Below, one piece after another: positions 23,499-35,354 of a DNA stretch of 64,000 nucleotides. The notes beneath the pieces are model-generated. The model had not been told where the DNA came from. It made no database searches and worked only from the letters and a program-made list of their open reading frames with translations. Source of the DNA: Maratus speciosus (Eukaryota; Arthropoda; Arachnida; Araneae; Salticidae). Position numbers and translations under genes: made by a program. Position 1 is the stretch's first letter. Every line of letters begins with the position of its first letter. Location of the stretch: contig OZ010794.1 of assembly GCA_963932465.1 (NCBI GenBank), forward strand, positions 443,487,502 through 443,551,501, read 5' to 3'.

Positions 23499-25372
23499 TA
23501 GGACCGAAACTAAGGGGGGGGCAGAGAGGGCATGTGCCCCGGCCGCCAAAGCCAAGGGGCGCCAAATGAAAGATTATAGCTTTGGAATCGATCGGAAACT
23601 CGGTTAAGCGGGAATCGGATAATCCGGACTCTATTGTAGAGGTCTGCACGGACCCGGGCTTGGCCCGAGGCCCGTACCCGGCCCGGCCCGCGGGCCGGCG
23701 GAATGAAGGCGAATTTTCCAACGGGCCGGGCCGGTAGAATTAGGACAATTTTTTCAACGGGCCGTGCCGACAGCCAAAAAAACGGGCCGGGCCGGCAAAA
23801 AATTGAACGGGCCTGGCTGATAAAAAAATTGAACGGGCCTGGCTGATAAAAAAATTAATCGGGCCAATCGGCCCGATATAAGAATTCAAGCGAAGCAGAT
23901 AAAATACGAGCCATTTTCAATGAATATGATTTTCTCGAGAAGTATAAATGTGCGTCACGAGCCGATGCGAGTTTAACAACATCAATACAGATATGTAACA
24001 TGTCCATCGTAGAGATCGGCATCGTACAGTTACAAGATGTCTGATTACGGGTTTAATTTTTTTTCAGCAGACTCGTGCCGGGACGGAACTGGTCTTAATC
24101 GATCTCAGGATGTGTAGGACAGGCATTATGTTTTGTAAAAGTATTAATAGTGATAATGAACTTCTGTTAACAGTATCTTTGGAAATATACCTTAAGGGGT
24201 TCTCATATTCACTGCTCAACAATGCGAAACTTTCAAACACATTTTCTGACTCATTTTTAACTATAAAGGCATAAAATTCACAGGCCTGACTGTTGAAGAC
24301 ATTTGGAAAGGAATAGCTTTCTCCATATTTGATAAATTACTTACAGAGACAGCAGAGATTCTTGTCATGTGATTGTACGTTTTTCTCCTTTCCTGTGCTA
24401 TCGCTTCCGGAAATTCAATTCATAACGCTAACTTTGGCAGTATTTTCAGAGAAAGATATATTGCTTTTATCTATGAAAAAGACGGCATTTACATAGTTTC
24501 TGAATAAGAATACCTGCCAATCTTACGCGTTTCCGAAAAGAAATGAATTCTCAAATGTGTCGAAATGTAACTTCTTTCGATTTGAGAAAAGCCTTAAAAA
24601 TAAGAGAAATATTTTCGCAAATCTACTTTTTATCATACAGCTTCAAAAGGTATCATGTTTTTAATCCTTTATTCTGAACTAATTGCTCATTGAATTGCTA
24701 TTGAATAAGCTCATTAACTTTTTAATGAATCCTTATTGGAATTTCGAAATGTCTGTAGAGACGATGACTATAAAACACTGTGTAATCGTTAATGTTTACT
24801 ATTGTGTGTTTTCTGCTTTGCGAACACATAGTAATCTAAAATATACTGTAAAATTTTCCCATAAATATGTACGTAGTAGTCATTAAAAGAACCTTAATTG
24901 TATGTCAAGAAAAAACAGATTTTTTTTGTAGAAATTGAATCGGGCCGGGCCTGTTTTCACTCATTTTTGTACGGGCCGGGCTGGGCCGAGAACTGTAAAA
25001 ATGCAAACGGGCCGGGCCGAGCTCGGGCCGAACTTTCAATTTTTACACCGGGCCGGGACAAGATAGCTTTCGTTCGGGGCGGGCCAGGCCCGGGCCCGCA
25101 AATTCCGACCCGTGCAGACCTCACTCTATTGTATAAGCAAACATTGTAAATAGGCGGTAATACATGCGAATTCTTTTATGTGCACGGACTATAATTGCAA
25201 CAAACGTCACATTCAATTTGCGTAGTTCAGTATTACATATTTTAAATTTTAAAATAAGTCGACCATTAGAAAATTAGTAAAATTCTCTTTGTAAATATAC
25301 TTTGAGGAAGAAAGGGGGGAGGGCGCCAAAACTCATGTTTGCCCCGGGCACAAAGAAGGCGTTTCGGCCCTG
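23499..25372. mobile_element. hAT element interrupted by a fold-back element
   Basis: The left end TAGGACCGAAAC and right end GTTTCGGCCCTG are inverted matches of CAGGGCCGAAAC with mutations. Both continue into GC-rich sequence with GCCCCGG and GGCGCC words. Flanks GTAGCAAT (23491-23498) and GTAGCAGT (25373-25380) match at 7 of 8. Removing the nested element and its target duplication leaves about 379 bp, so it was a short non-autonomous hAT. Confidence 0.75.
23639..25122. mobile_element. GC-rich fold-back (long-TIR) element, 1484 bp, 11-bp target duplication
   Basis: Starts GAGGTCTGCACGG and ends CCGTGCAGACCTC. Exact 11-bp duplications ACTCTATTGTA lie at 23628-23638 and 25123-25133. Both arms are built of diverged tandem motifs such as AACGGGCCGGGCCG, unlike the AT-rich genome around them. 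The core has no transposase. Long repetitive arms with a 9-11 bp duplication recall fold-back or Mutator-like elements, but this assignment is an inference. A second copy is at 36716-37570. Confidence 0.9.
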
Positions 25373-25579
25373 GTAGCAGTCTTTAAATATTTGTTACACA
25401 TTTCCCCCCCCCCCCCCCTATACGATGGTGTAAAAATTTAAAATGTGCGATGTTTAGAAGTTTAAAAATTTGAAGTAGAGAAAATTGCAAGATCGAAATT
25501 TCTTTTCAAATTTCAAAGTGTTGCCATTCGCAAAATAACGTCAGCGTTACGCACAAATATGTTTGTCCTTCATAATATA
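25123..25579. other. Remainder of the hAT plus intergenic sequence
   Basis: 25123-25372 completes the hAT at 23499-25372. A C tract (25403-25418) and a dispersed-repeat fragment (25395-25475) follow. No gene is seen. Confidence 0.5.
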
Positions 25580-27949
25580 CAGTGAAATACGTTTAACATG
25601 CAAACGCTTATCATGAAAAATCGATTAACACGAAAGGATATAGTGGTCCACATACAGGGGCGTAGCTACCGTGGAGCAGTTGGAGCAAACTGCTCCAGGC
25701 GCCCTAATCCTAAAGGGCGCAAAATTAGAAAGAGCAAAATGAAAATTTGTAAAAATATTTGCATATTTTTTTCACTATTAATCAGATATTATAGATAAAT
25801 CTTGTTACAATAGGCATGTTCCTATGTTATTTTACTTTGTTTTAACCTCACTATTATATTTTTACTACTGTGTCTTTGTGTGTTATTTTCTACTGTGTTT
25901 AACCTCAACTATTTCAATTTAAAACATGTTTTTATACACAGTTAAAAGAATTTACTTCTATTCGCGAAGTTTTAATTGTAATTCCTACCGTACTGTAGCC
26001 CAGAGTAACTTCTCCAACACCGTTTCAGCATGCCCGATTTTTTTTTTTCTGAAACTTTTCCGTAGACGACAGTTGAAGATTTTCAAATCTTAAACTAATC
26101 AAAACTTATTTATAGGGCTCTCATTGGTCACTTTATTGGCAACCACCATTTAAACAAATTTCCAGGTACATTTATCTTGAAAATGTTTCAGAATTTTATC
26201 ATGGTGATTATTGTACGGAAATAATGTAAGCCAAAGAAATCACTGCTGAGAAACCTATATTTACGATGTAACAGCCTTACCTAATTAGTTAATTTAAGAT
26301 TAAAAAAAAAAAAAGTTTGAGAAGTTGAAGAAAATCATTGACCATTTTACAAAAAAAAAAAGAAAACGAAAATTTTGAAGTTTTGTTTTGTTTTGGGGAA
26401 ACTAAACATGGGCATCAATACAGATTACAAAGCAATAATAAGAACCGGACTTACGCATATTCCACATCGGTCCACGGTGACAAAATTTAGATGGGGGGAT
26501 TGGGGGGGGGGGGGACTAAGCGGCAAATTAAATTTTGTGCGTATTGTTTTTGAGATTTTGAAAATATGAAAAATCTCAGATGCAGAATTGATAAGTCTTT
26601 TCCTTCAAAAAGAGAGAAAAATTTAGTGTTCCTTCGGACCTGATTATCGCCTATACAAATTTACACCACTTTTTTCGAAAAGTATTTTTCAGCATTAAAC
26701 CTTATTTAATTGCTGAACTTTGGGATTAAATAAGGCAAAACATATTTTTCGGAAATACTAATGTGAATTTGCTTAAGCCGTAACCAGGCTCTGCTCCCTC
26801 TTCCCGCCACAATTCGATATGAATCTGGAATTACTCCACTCAACTTTCCGAACAGTTTATAGAAATACTGTGAGTTCAAAACAATATAAAAAAGAATAAA
26901 AACTTAGTTCCTAATTTTATACAAAGGTGAAACATTTTCACTGGTGATATAGACATCGAGTTTTAAAGAAAACGTGCACTTTCATTCATAAAGCTTAAAC
27001 ATTTTTTAATGACATAATTTCTCTTTCAAATGTGCTGAAATAAGGCCAATACATAAAAAAAATAAGGAAAAATAGGACTTTACTAAATTAAGTCATATTC
27101 TGGTAGGCTCAGACTGGTCCGTCGACCTGTGGGTTGGTGTGTCCTAAACCAGATAAAGTTGAGACCACCCCCAGGTGAAGCTAATAGTTACAAAATTTGC
27201 CACAAGCATTAGATTTGAAGAGTCTTAAATTATTTAATAATTTAAAAAAAATACTTTTTTGAAGTATTTTTTTATTAAGGATTTTTGTTTCTCTTTCTAA
27301 AGTAGGAGAATTGCAATTTTTTTTCCTTGAAAATTTCTTTGTTTCAGAGGACCATTTAAATCTTTAAAAATATAATGTATATATTCTCTAATTCTGTTCG
27401 TTACCAATGGCGGCATGATCTTCTCCAAGAATTTTCAGCCAATATGAAGGTTCTTTTGCGCCCTTCCGATTATACCCTGTTGCTAGGGTTTACAGAGCAT
27501 TCTGCATAAGACAAAAATATGTCTTGCACAGACCTTTAGACAATTTACAGTATAAAAATCTATTTTAAAGCTATTTGGCTTTAAAATAAAATATTTGCAC
27601 GTTTCTTAATATTTCTAGCAGCATTAAGACGTTTTATCCTCCCGCTGCAAAAATAGTTTGAAATAGATTTAATTAATCATAACATTCTAATTTAGTACTA
27701 AAAAAGTCCTTCCGGCCAGTGCCGGGAGGAAGAGGTAGCTTTCATATTCCTTATTTTTAAAAAGCAAGCTTATATTATTCAAACACACGAAGCTCAATTT
27801 AGTGGAAACCGATTATAGGAGATTCAATCCTAGTCTTTATCAATATTAAATCATTATGAATGAGAATTTCGCGAAATTAGTCAGCTTTATCCAAGCTGCT
27901 TTTATTTAAAGTAACTTATATTTGGTTGCCAAATTCGGCGATATCTTGA

Positions 27950-29460
27950 AGTTCCTGCCATTTTAAGACAACATAGGGGATGAGGCTAACGAGTGAACTT
28001 GGTCGAGACCTTAGTAATTCCTGTGCACATGCTCACTCACATCGGAATCGGTTGATATATACAAGTTCTGTCGCAGGCAAAAAATCAGATTTTTCAAAAT
28101 GTCACTCACATTAGAAATTCAAACTGCTATATCTGAGCCATTTTCTAAGATAAAGACAAAGCAAAAAATGCTCCGGAATCCTTATATCATGGTCAAATAC
28201 TTAAGAAAGAAACCTTTTTCAATTTCTAATTCTTTTGCACCTTACTTTAAATATAATTTTTTATTTAATTTAATGGCCTCCATTTTGAAACAAGATGGCT
28301 GATGAAGCTGGCCAGCGAACTTGGTCGAGACATTACGATATATACTATCCACATGCCTTCTTACATCGAAATAGGTTAATGAATACGCGTGTTATCACGT
28401 GACAAATATCAGATCGTTTCAAAATGTCAGCCATACTAGAAATTCAAAGTGCTATAATTCAACCATTTTTTAAGATATATACGAAACAAAAACTGCTCCG
28501 GAATCTTTGTATCAAGGTCAAACACATAAAAAAAATCTTTTTCATTTTTCAATTTTTTGATAACTCATTTTAAATTTAAAATTTAATTTTTTTAAAAATG
28601 GCAGCCTTTTTGAAACAAGATGGCGAATGAAGCTGACCAACGAACTCGGTCGAGACATTGGTATGTACTATGCACACACCAAGTTACATCCAAATCGGTT
28701 CATAAATACGCCTGTTATCGCGTGACAAAAATCAGGTTGTTTCAAAATGTCAGCCACAATAGAAATTCAAAATGCTATAACTCAGCCATTTATTTAGATA
28801 TAGAAGAAACAAAACTGTTCCGGAATCTTTGTATTAAGGCCAAACATATACAAAAAATCTTTTTCATTTTCCAATTTTTTTGGTACCTCATTTTAAATTT
28901 TAAATTTTTAAAAAAATTTTAAATGGCCGCCTTTTTGAAACAAGATGGCGGATGAAGCTGGCGAACGAACTCGGTCGAGAAATTGGTACGTATTATGTAT
29001 ACACCAAGGTACATCCAAATCGGTTCATAAATACGCCTGTTATCGCGTAACAAAAATCAGGTCGTTTCAAAATGTCAGCCCCGCTAGAAATTCAAAGTGC
29101 TATAAATCAGCCATTTTTTAAGATATAGACAAAACAAAAACTGCTCCAGAATCTTTGTATCAACGTCAAACACATATAACAAAATATTTTTCAATTTTCA
29201 ATTTTTTGGTACCACATTTCAAATTTCAAATTAAAAAAAAAAATTTAAATGGCCACCATTTTGAAACAAGATGGCGGATGAAGCTGGCCAACGAACTCGG
29301 TCGAGCCATTGGTACGTATTATGTATACACCAAGGTACATCCAAATCGATTCATAAATACACCTGTTATCGTGTGACAAAAATCAGGTCGTTTCAAGATA
29401 TCAGCCAAGCTTGAAATTCAAAGTGCTATATAACTCAGCCATTTTTTAAGATATAGACGA
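27950..29460 (+). repeat. Satellite-like tandem array, about 325-bp period, 4.6 units
   Basis: The anchor AAAATGTCAG or its variant recurs at about 28099, 28424, 28747, 29072 and 29397, a regular 323-325 bp spacing. Each unit contains CAAGATGGCGGATGAAGCTG, ACGAACTCGGTCGAG and a GCGTGACAAAAATCAGG block. GCCATTTTG near CAAGATGGC makes a small inverted motif. The leftmost partial unit is the most diverged. Open frames of about 70-100 codons here follow the repeat and have no domain. Confidence 0.85.
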
Positions 29461-29515
29461 TATAGATATATTTTTTAGATATATATATATTATTTTACAC
29501 TGTTTCGATTTTCTT

Positions 29516-29583
29516 TTTTTCTGTAAAGACGCTTTCAACTTCGGATCCAGTTCCGAAATTGAAAGCATTTACAGAAAGAAAAA
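29516..29583. repeat. Imperfect hairpin, about 30-bp stem
   Basis: CTGTAAAGACGCTTTCAAC and TTCGG pair with CCGAA and TTGAAAGCATTTACAG around an 8-base loop. T and A runs extend the stem on the outside. It could be a tiny MITE or a structured RNA; no target duplication was seen. Confidence 0.6.
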
Positions 29584-29853
29584 CTGGAATGCTAATGGAC
29601 ATTGTTGGTTTCTACTAGCAAGGTGGTAAAATAATGAGTTTCTAAAATGTTGTGCTCTCCAAAAATGCAAGGTCTGCCTATTTCACAGTGACTGAGTCCG
29701 ACCCTGCGTGCAGTATCGGCTCTTCAGAGTTTCACAATCACTTTTATATCAGAAACTGGTAAATAAAATTTGATCTGTTTTAATAGTAGGATTTCCTACG
29801 ATTGAACATGGAGAATTTTTTTTTCTGAAATTACTGGTAGTAAAAGTAGTAAA

Positions 29854-30132
29854 GTGATTGTGAACCCCTTATCGAGCAGACACTGTCTGCGTGGTGAAAT
29901 GTTGTTGTATGGATATAAGCTGAACGTGAGCAATAAAAACAATTTGATTGAGATATACGAGAAAATGTTCATCAGTTATCGTCGCAGAATGATTGATAAA
30001 AAGTTTAGATACCAAACCATGCGGCCACTCGAAACTTCGAAAATTACTGACAGATTTATAAGGTTTCTGCCAACATCATCAAAAACACACCAAATCGTGC
30101 TCTGGAAATCTGAAAACTTGAGTAAATTCTAA
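29854..30132 (+). other. 92-codon open frame, unassigned
   Basis: This frame (GTG start) is rich in basic and polar residues, with less biased composition than neighbouring frames. It lies inside the hAT element. No family is recognised and it may be chance; it is listed only because it is the least repeat-like frame in the hAT. Confidence 0.2.
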
Positions 30133-30321
30133 CATACACGCATACCTATTGAATATTTGAAAAAATTGTGAGAACTGATTCAGAGTATTTGAAAATGTAA
30201 AATATACAATTATTTTCACTTATTTTTATTGTGATTACTATGCTTTCCTATTTCTTTTCTTGCATTGTATGTTTATGGAATGTAAAAACTGGAATCTTGA
30301 ATAATATATAAGGGTGTCAAT

Positions 30322-30595
30322 CAGGCCGATCGCCACTGCGCCAAAATGCTTTACAAGAAGAGAAAACTAAAGATTGAAATGGTCAAATTGCAAAAGATAT
30401 TTTTATTGTTGTTTCGGCGACATTCTAAATGATGTTATTGTACGATTCGACCTTTTCCGTCTAACTCATTATTTGTGTTTTGATGTCCTTAGTGTTTTAT
30501 AACAAATCTATTACTACCATTATTTGAATTTGGCTAGTTTTTCTTTAGCGATTAGCCAAACTGCTCAGATTAGTCAAAAGCCAGTGAGAACCCGG
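30322..30595. mobile_element. Short hAT MITE related to 15853-16711
   Basis: The left end has CAGG joined to CCGATCGCCACTGCGCC, a version of the 15853 element lacking about 15 bases. The right end AGTCAAAAGCCAGTGAGAAC matches GGTCAAAAGCCAGCGAGAAC there. Flanks GTGTCAAT and GTGTCAAC (30314-30321 and 30596-30603) match at 7 of 8. At 274 bp it is a deletion derivative. Confidence 0.8.
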
Positions 30596-30928
30596 GTGTC
30601 AACATTTATCGTTATTCATTGGCTAATTTTCTAAACCATTAGCTGTAGAATTATAGTTACAATAGTAAAAAAGTTTCAAAGTTATTCTTCATCCTCTTAA
30701 AAGTAATTTATGTCAGCATAGTTATTTTTTTAAAGTTACGAGGTTTACATTTTTATTCCGTTCCTTCGTTCTATACGTTAAATTTAGAAAAATCTACTAC
30801 ATACTTTAACAGGTAAAATAATATATTCTTTTTTGTACTGCCAAAACTTACCGAGTTATGTTACTTTGAATTTTGGATTTTCTGGCACTAAAACCAGAAA
30901 AACGTATTTCATCTATATGTAAAAAGTA

Positions 30929-30935
<7 letters not shown>

Positions 30936-30964
<29 letters not shown>
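30936..30964. repeat. Poly(A) tract
   Basis: An A run of about 27 bases preceded by two AAAAAGTAA units. Confidence 0.8.
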
Positions 30965-30965
<1 letters not shown>

Positions 30966-31539
30966 TGACAAGTGTTTTTTTTTTTATTAGTAGTCTATAA
31001 TGCTTCGAAACCCTTGAAAAGAAAAAAATATATTAAGGGCGGCAGATTATACTGGCCCATTGGCGCATTTAAAACAAAAATCCCGCCCTATTCGCAAAAC
31101 ATATCTCGGTACTTACAGAATAATTTATTTCGTTATTAATTATTTATTTTTAATTATTTGTATTTAACACGTTGTTGAAATACTTTGACTTTCAAATAAA
31201 AGTAAAACTTTAAATCGAATTAAGAATAGTATATAAATTTTAAACTGCAAAACAAAAAATGCGCAGAACTTTTTCGAGTTACAATAGGGTGCACAAACTT
31301 CACTTGCTCCAGGGCGCTGAATATGTAGCTACGCCGCTGTCCACATAGTATACGGTGCAATTTAATACATTTTTTTCTTTTAACACAGAACAAAAATCGT
31401 TTAACACGAAAAAAAATTCGCTTTCGATCTAGTTAGTTTGAGTTGAAATTGGAGAATTTTGTGTTAAAACCACTGAATTTTGGATGAAAATCAGTGAATT
31501 TCGTGTTTTTTGTAAATTAGCTTATGTTTTATGAGCACA

Positions 31540-32905
31540 ATGGCCGAAAAATCGGTGCGAAAACAAACTGGTATTTCGCTTCAAATGAAGATGAAGCTGC
31601 TTAATGTAGTTGATGAAAAAGAAGGACGAAAACAGAAATCTGAAAAGAGTTTGGCATTGCCAGTTTTACTTTACAAATAATAACTAGTATGTTGTGGCCA
31701 TCACAAAACTTTCTTCTATCTCATACATGTCAATACTTCAAAATTCACTATCTCAGTGCCAAATTAAATGGCAATCTGTGTTCATCATGATATTTCTAAA
31801 AATATGAAATTCCGTGCATTAGTTCTCGAGGTATGACTGTCACTGAAATCGTGTAAATCTAGCAAAATGCAGCCTAGCAGCGCCAGATATTAGGTTATTT
31901 ACACCAGAACCTAATTATCACCAACTTATGTCAACGTCTAACTGAATATGAAGTTTGAGGAAAATTCATGCATTAGTTCTTGAGATAGAGGTATTACGCA
32001 AATCATGACAAATGCAGCATAGAAGTGCCACCAGTTGAGCGATTTGCAACAACACATAATCAGCAGCAATATAAATCAAGTTATACTTAAATCTGAAGTT
32101 TGATGAAAATTCGTGCATTAGTTCTTGAGATAGAGCTATTGAGGAAATAGTTCAAAATGCAGCACAGCAGCGCCACCTATTGGGCGATTTACACCAACAC
32201 GTAGCCAGCATCATTTCATATGAAGGACTAACTAAATCCGAAGTTTGATGAAAATGCGTGCATTAGTTCTTGAGATAGAGCTACTGCGAAAATAGTGTAA
32301 ATCCTGAAAAATGCAGCATAGCAGCGCCACCTGTTGGGCGATTTACACCAAAACGTAAACAGCATCCGTTCATGTCAAGGACTAACGGAATCTGATGTTT
32401 TATAAAAATCCGTGGATTAGTTCTTGAGATAGAGCTTTTGCGGAAATCCTGCAAAATGCTACATAGCAGCGCCACCTGCACGGCGATTTACACCAAAAAC
32501 TAATCAGCACCAATCTATATCAGGGACTACCTGAATATAAATTTTTATTAAATTCCGTGCATTAGTTCTTGAGATAGAGCGCCCACAATATTTGTGTCAC
32601 AGACAGACGGACAGACAGACAGACTCACAGACAGACATTTTGTAAAAACATGTTTTTTGGAATCTCTGACCCATAAAGCGTGTAAATCCGTCGAAAACTG
32701 GAATTCGAAAATTTTCATGAAACCAATACTTTCTTCTTGTAAAGATAGAAGAAAGTAATAAAAAACAGGGATCCCATTACGTTAATGTTTGAGCGCAGTA
32801 TGTTTAAGCCAGAGAAAAAAACGTATGAAAACTGCTAAGCACAAAGATTTAGAGACGGCTTTACTTATTTGGTCCAAACAAGCTAGATCTCAGAATGCTA
32901 AAAAA
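31540..32905 (+). pseudogene. Tigger-like transposase N-terminal remnant, interrupted
   Basis: From ATG 31540 the frame reads MAEKSVRKQTGISLQMKMKLL, the start of a CENP-B/pogo-type N-terminal helix-turn-helix, and runs into a stop next to an insertion (31683-32758). Beyond it the frame resumes with KKRMKTAKHKDLETALLIW and KQARSQNA (about 32816-32902), matching the second DNA-binding helix region of Tigger transposases. The DDE catalytic region is absent. In the intact family this protein binds the terminal repeats and cuts at TA; here it is dead. Confidence 0.75.
31683..32758 (+). mobile_element. Minisatellite-bearing Helentron-like element, copy 1
   Basis: Starts ACTAGTATGTTGTGGCCATC and ends with the hairpin ACTTTCTTCT...AGAAGAAAGT, then AA. 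The body has about five 145-150 bp monomers (CAGCGCCACCTGTTGGGCGA, ATTAGTTCTTGAGATAGAGC), then a (CAGA)n microsatellite. A start motif, minisatellite, tetranucleotide run and terminal hairpin is the layout of non-autonomous Helentron-associated elements. It is inserted in the Tigger transposase gene. A frame at 32281-32481 is a monomer translation. Confidence 0.75.
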
Positions 32906-33124
32906 GACATTAAAAAAAAAATACATCTGATTTGTTCTTAATTGAATATTCTTTTTACTTGCTTTTTATCCTAATGGATGCAACTTGCTAATAGTTTAAC
33001 AGGAAATCGAAATAAAATTTGACGACATCGGAAAATTTTTGCGACTTTTGTTCTTTTTTTACAAATCTTTTAATGCGAAAAATTTTTTCGGTCCCTCAGT
33101 TTCGTGTTAAACGTATTTCACTGT

Positions 33125-33155
33125 AGATAGATATATAGATAGATAGATAGATCAC
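33125..33155. repeat. (GATA)n microsatellite
   Basis: A run of GATA units directly beyond the Tigger right end. Confidence 0.8.
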
Positions 33156-33205
33156 AAAAAGCTTTTTAAATTAAATATAAAATATAAAAATGGAAATAAA
33201 TTAAA

Positions 33206-34293
33206 ACTAGTATGTTGTGGCCATCACAAAACTTTCTTCTATATAAATCACATCAATTAAATCATTTAAATAGTACAAGAAATTACATCAATTTAGAACT
33301 AATTCATATGAAAATATATCTAAATTTGAAGTTGGATGCAAATTCGTGCATTAGTTCTTGAGATACAGCTATAGCGGAAATTCTGAAAAATGTAGCATAG
33401 CAACGCCACCTGTTGAGCGATTTACCCAAAAAATAAACAGCACTAAATGATATCAAGGTATACCTGAATCTGAAGTTTGTTGAAAATCTAAGCGTTAGTT
33501 CTTGAGATAAAGCTATTGCGGAAATCGCAAAAAATACAGCATAGCAGCGCCACCTGTTGAGCGATTTACACCAAAAATTAAACAGCACTAATTTATACAT
33601 CAATTCATGTCAAGGACTAACTAAATCTGAAGTTTGATGAAAATCCGTGCAATAGTTCTTGAGATACAGCTCTTGCGGAAATAGTGAAAATGCAGCACAG
33701 AAGCGCCACCTGTTGGGCGATTTTCACCAAAAATTAAACAGCACTAATTTATATGAGGGACTAACTAAATCTGAAGTTTGATGAAAATCCGTGTATTGTT
33801 TCTTGAGTTAGAGCTATTGAGATAATCATGAATAATGCAGCACAACAGCGCCACCTGTTGGGCGATTTTCACAAAACAGTAACCAGCACTAAACTGTATC
33901 CTGGACTAACTGAATCTGAAGTTTTATGAAAATCCGTGCAATAGTTCTTGAGATATAGCTATTGCAGAAATCGTGAAAAATGCTGCATAGAAGCGCCACC
34001 TGTTGGGCGATTTTCACCAAAAACTAATCAGGTCCAGTTTATAACAAGGTCTAACGAAATATGAAGTTTTGTGAAATTCCGTGCATTAGTTCTTGAGATA
34101 GAGCGCCCACAAAATTTTGTCACATACAGACTCACAGAGTGACAGAGTGACAGACAGACTCACAGACAGACATTTTCTAAAAACCATCAAATCGTGTTCT
34201 GGGCATTCTAAAACGTATAAATCCGTCGAAAACCGGAAGTCGAAAATTTTCACGAATCCAATACTTTCTTCTTGGAAAGATAGAAGAAAGTAA
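33206..34293 (+). mobile_element. Minisatellite-bearing Helentron-like element, copy 2
   Basis: Same start (ACTAGTATGTTGTGGCCATC) and same terminal hairpin as copy 1, with about five monomers and a short CAGA-type run (34128-34170). The monomer number and order differ from copy 1, as expected if units expand and contract by unequal exchange. Open frames here follow the monomers and are not genes. Confidence 0.8.
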
Positions 34294-34354
34294 AAATAGC
34301 TAGTTATGGGCACATCTACAAATGAGCAGCTTTCATTAAAAAAAAAAAAAAAAA

Positions 34355-34862
34355 ACTAGTATGTTGTGGCCATCCCAAAACTTTCTTCTATCTCATACTT
34401 GCCAATACTTCAAAATTCATTATCACAGTGCATCTCTATGCTCATCATGAGGATTGTAAAAAGATGAAATTCCGTGCATTAGTTCTTGACATATTACTGT
34501 CCCTGAAATCGCGTAAATCCATAGAAATGCAGCATAGCAGCGCCACCTATTGGATGATTTACACCAGAACCTAATTATCATCAACTTATGTCAATGTCTA
34601 ACTGAATATGAAGTTTGGGGAAAATCCGTGCATTAGTTCTTGAGATAGAGCTATTGCGAAAATCATGACAAATGCAGCATAACAGCGCACCTCTTGAGCA
34701 ATTTACACAACCATATAATCAGCATCAACATTTATCAAGGTGTACTTGAATCTGAAGTTTGATGAAAATTCGTGCATTAGTTCTTGAGATAGAGCTATTG
34801 AGGAAATAGTGCAAAATGCAGCACAGCAGCTTCTTTCTTCTTGTAAAGATAGAAGAAAGTAA
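34355..34862 (+). mobile_element. Minisatellite-bearing Helentron-like element, copy 3 (short)
   Basis: Has the full 5' start and terminal hairpin but only about two and a half monomers and no CAGA tract, so it is an internal deletion form. It splits a repeat whose intact copy is at 14960-15081, placing the insertion in an A tract after CAGCTTTCATT. Confidence 0.8.
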
Positions 34863-35354
34863 AAATCAAAATCGGTTCAGTAGAAAGCTCAAGGCTGATG
34901 AAAAGAACAGCCTGGTCTTTTAAATATGTAGATATCTGTGGTCTGGATTGAGACCTAGATTAAAACCTTTTGATGAAAAGTTGTTTCCGTGTATGTTGTT
35001 ATTAAGATAATCTTTCCATGATTAAAGAAAAATGGCAAATACAAAAATTCTAGGAATTTTATTGTTTTAAAAAAATCTGAAATCTGTATTTACAGTTCTT
35101 CACTAAGAATGAGCTCTAGGGACCCAAACCTTTGTAGAATTTCTAATGTACACGCATACTCACACACATATATATGGGCTAGATTTAAAAATGGAGAAAA
35201 CAAATTCAGATAACCTCAAAATGCTAAAATATGCCACTATTTACATAATCGGATTTTGTCATGTTTGAATACGTTTTTTCAAACTCATATGACGTTATAT
35301 ATTCACAAGCTGACGTCCATTATATTTCCAGCAGGTCGTAATATTCTCTTTTTT
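34863..35354. other. Remainder of the interrupted repeat, then intergenic sequence
   Basis: 34863-34933 continues the repeat split by copy 3. The rest shows no gene. Confidence 0.5.

Larger units (their letters stand above)
25655..31339. mobile_element. hAT-type element, 5.7 kb, inside the Tigger element
   Basis: Begins CAGGGGCGTAGCTAC and ends GTAGCTACGCCGCTG; these are inverted repeats with one mismatch in 15. Exact 8-bp duplications TCCACATA flank it (25647-25654 and 31340-31347). It includes a 325-bp satellite, a hairpin, a smaller MITE and a poly(A) tract. No transposase motif was recognised. The size comes partly from later insertions and the satellite. Confidence 0.85.
25580..33123 (+). 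mobile_element. Tigger/pogo-like element split by nested insertions
   Basis: The left end is CAGTGAAATACGTTTAACATG and the right end the reverse complement of CAGTGAAATACGTTTAACACG. Each is flanked by TA (25578-25579 and 33124-33125), the pogo/Tc1 target. Removing the hAT at 25655-31339 and the Helentron-like element at 31683-32758 leaves under 0.8 kb, including two pieces of a Tigger transposase. It is an internally deleted relic that hosted younger elements. Confidence 0.85.

Noticed and set aside
23386..23721. Overlapping frames on both strands at the hAT and fold-back junction
   Set aside because: They run through terminal repeats and GC-rich arms of two elements; the apparent Gly/Arg/Pro content comes from the GGCCCG motif.
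28099..29376. Open frames of 67-100 codons in the satellite
   Set aside because: Each follows the 325-bp monomer and changes frame between units.
32281..34313. Minus-strand frames in the Helentron-like elements
   Set aside because: Translations of the 145-150 bp monomer and the CAGA tract.
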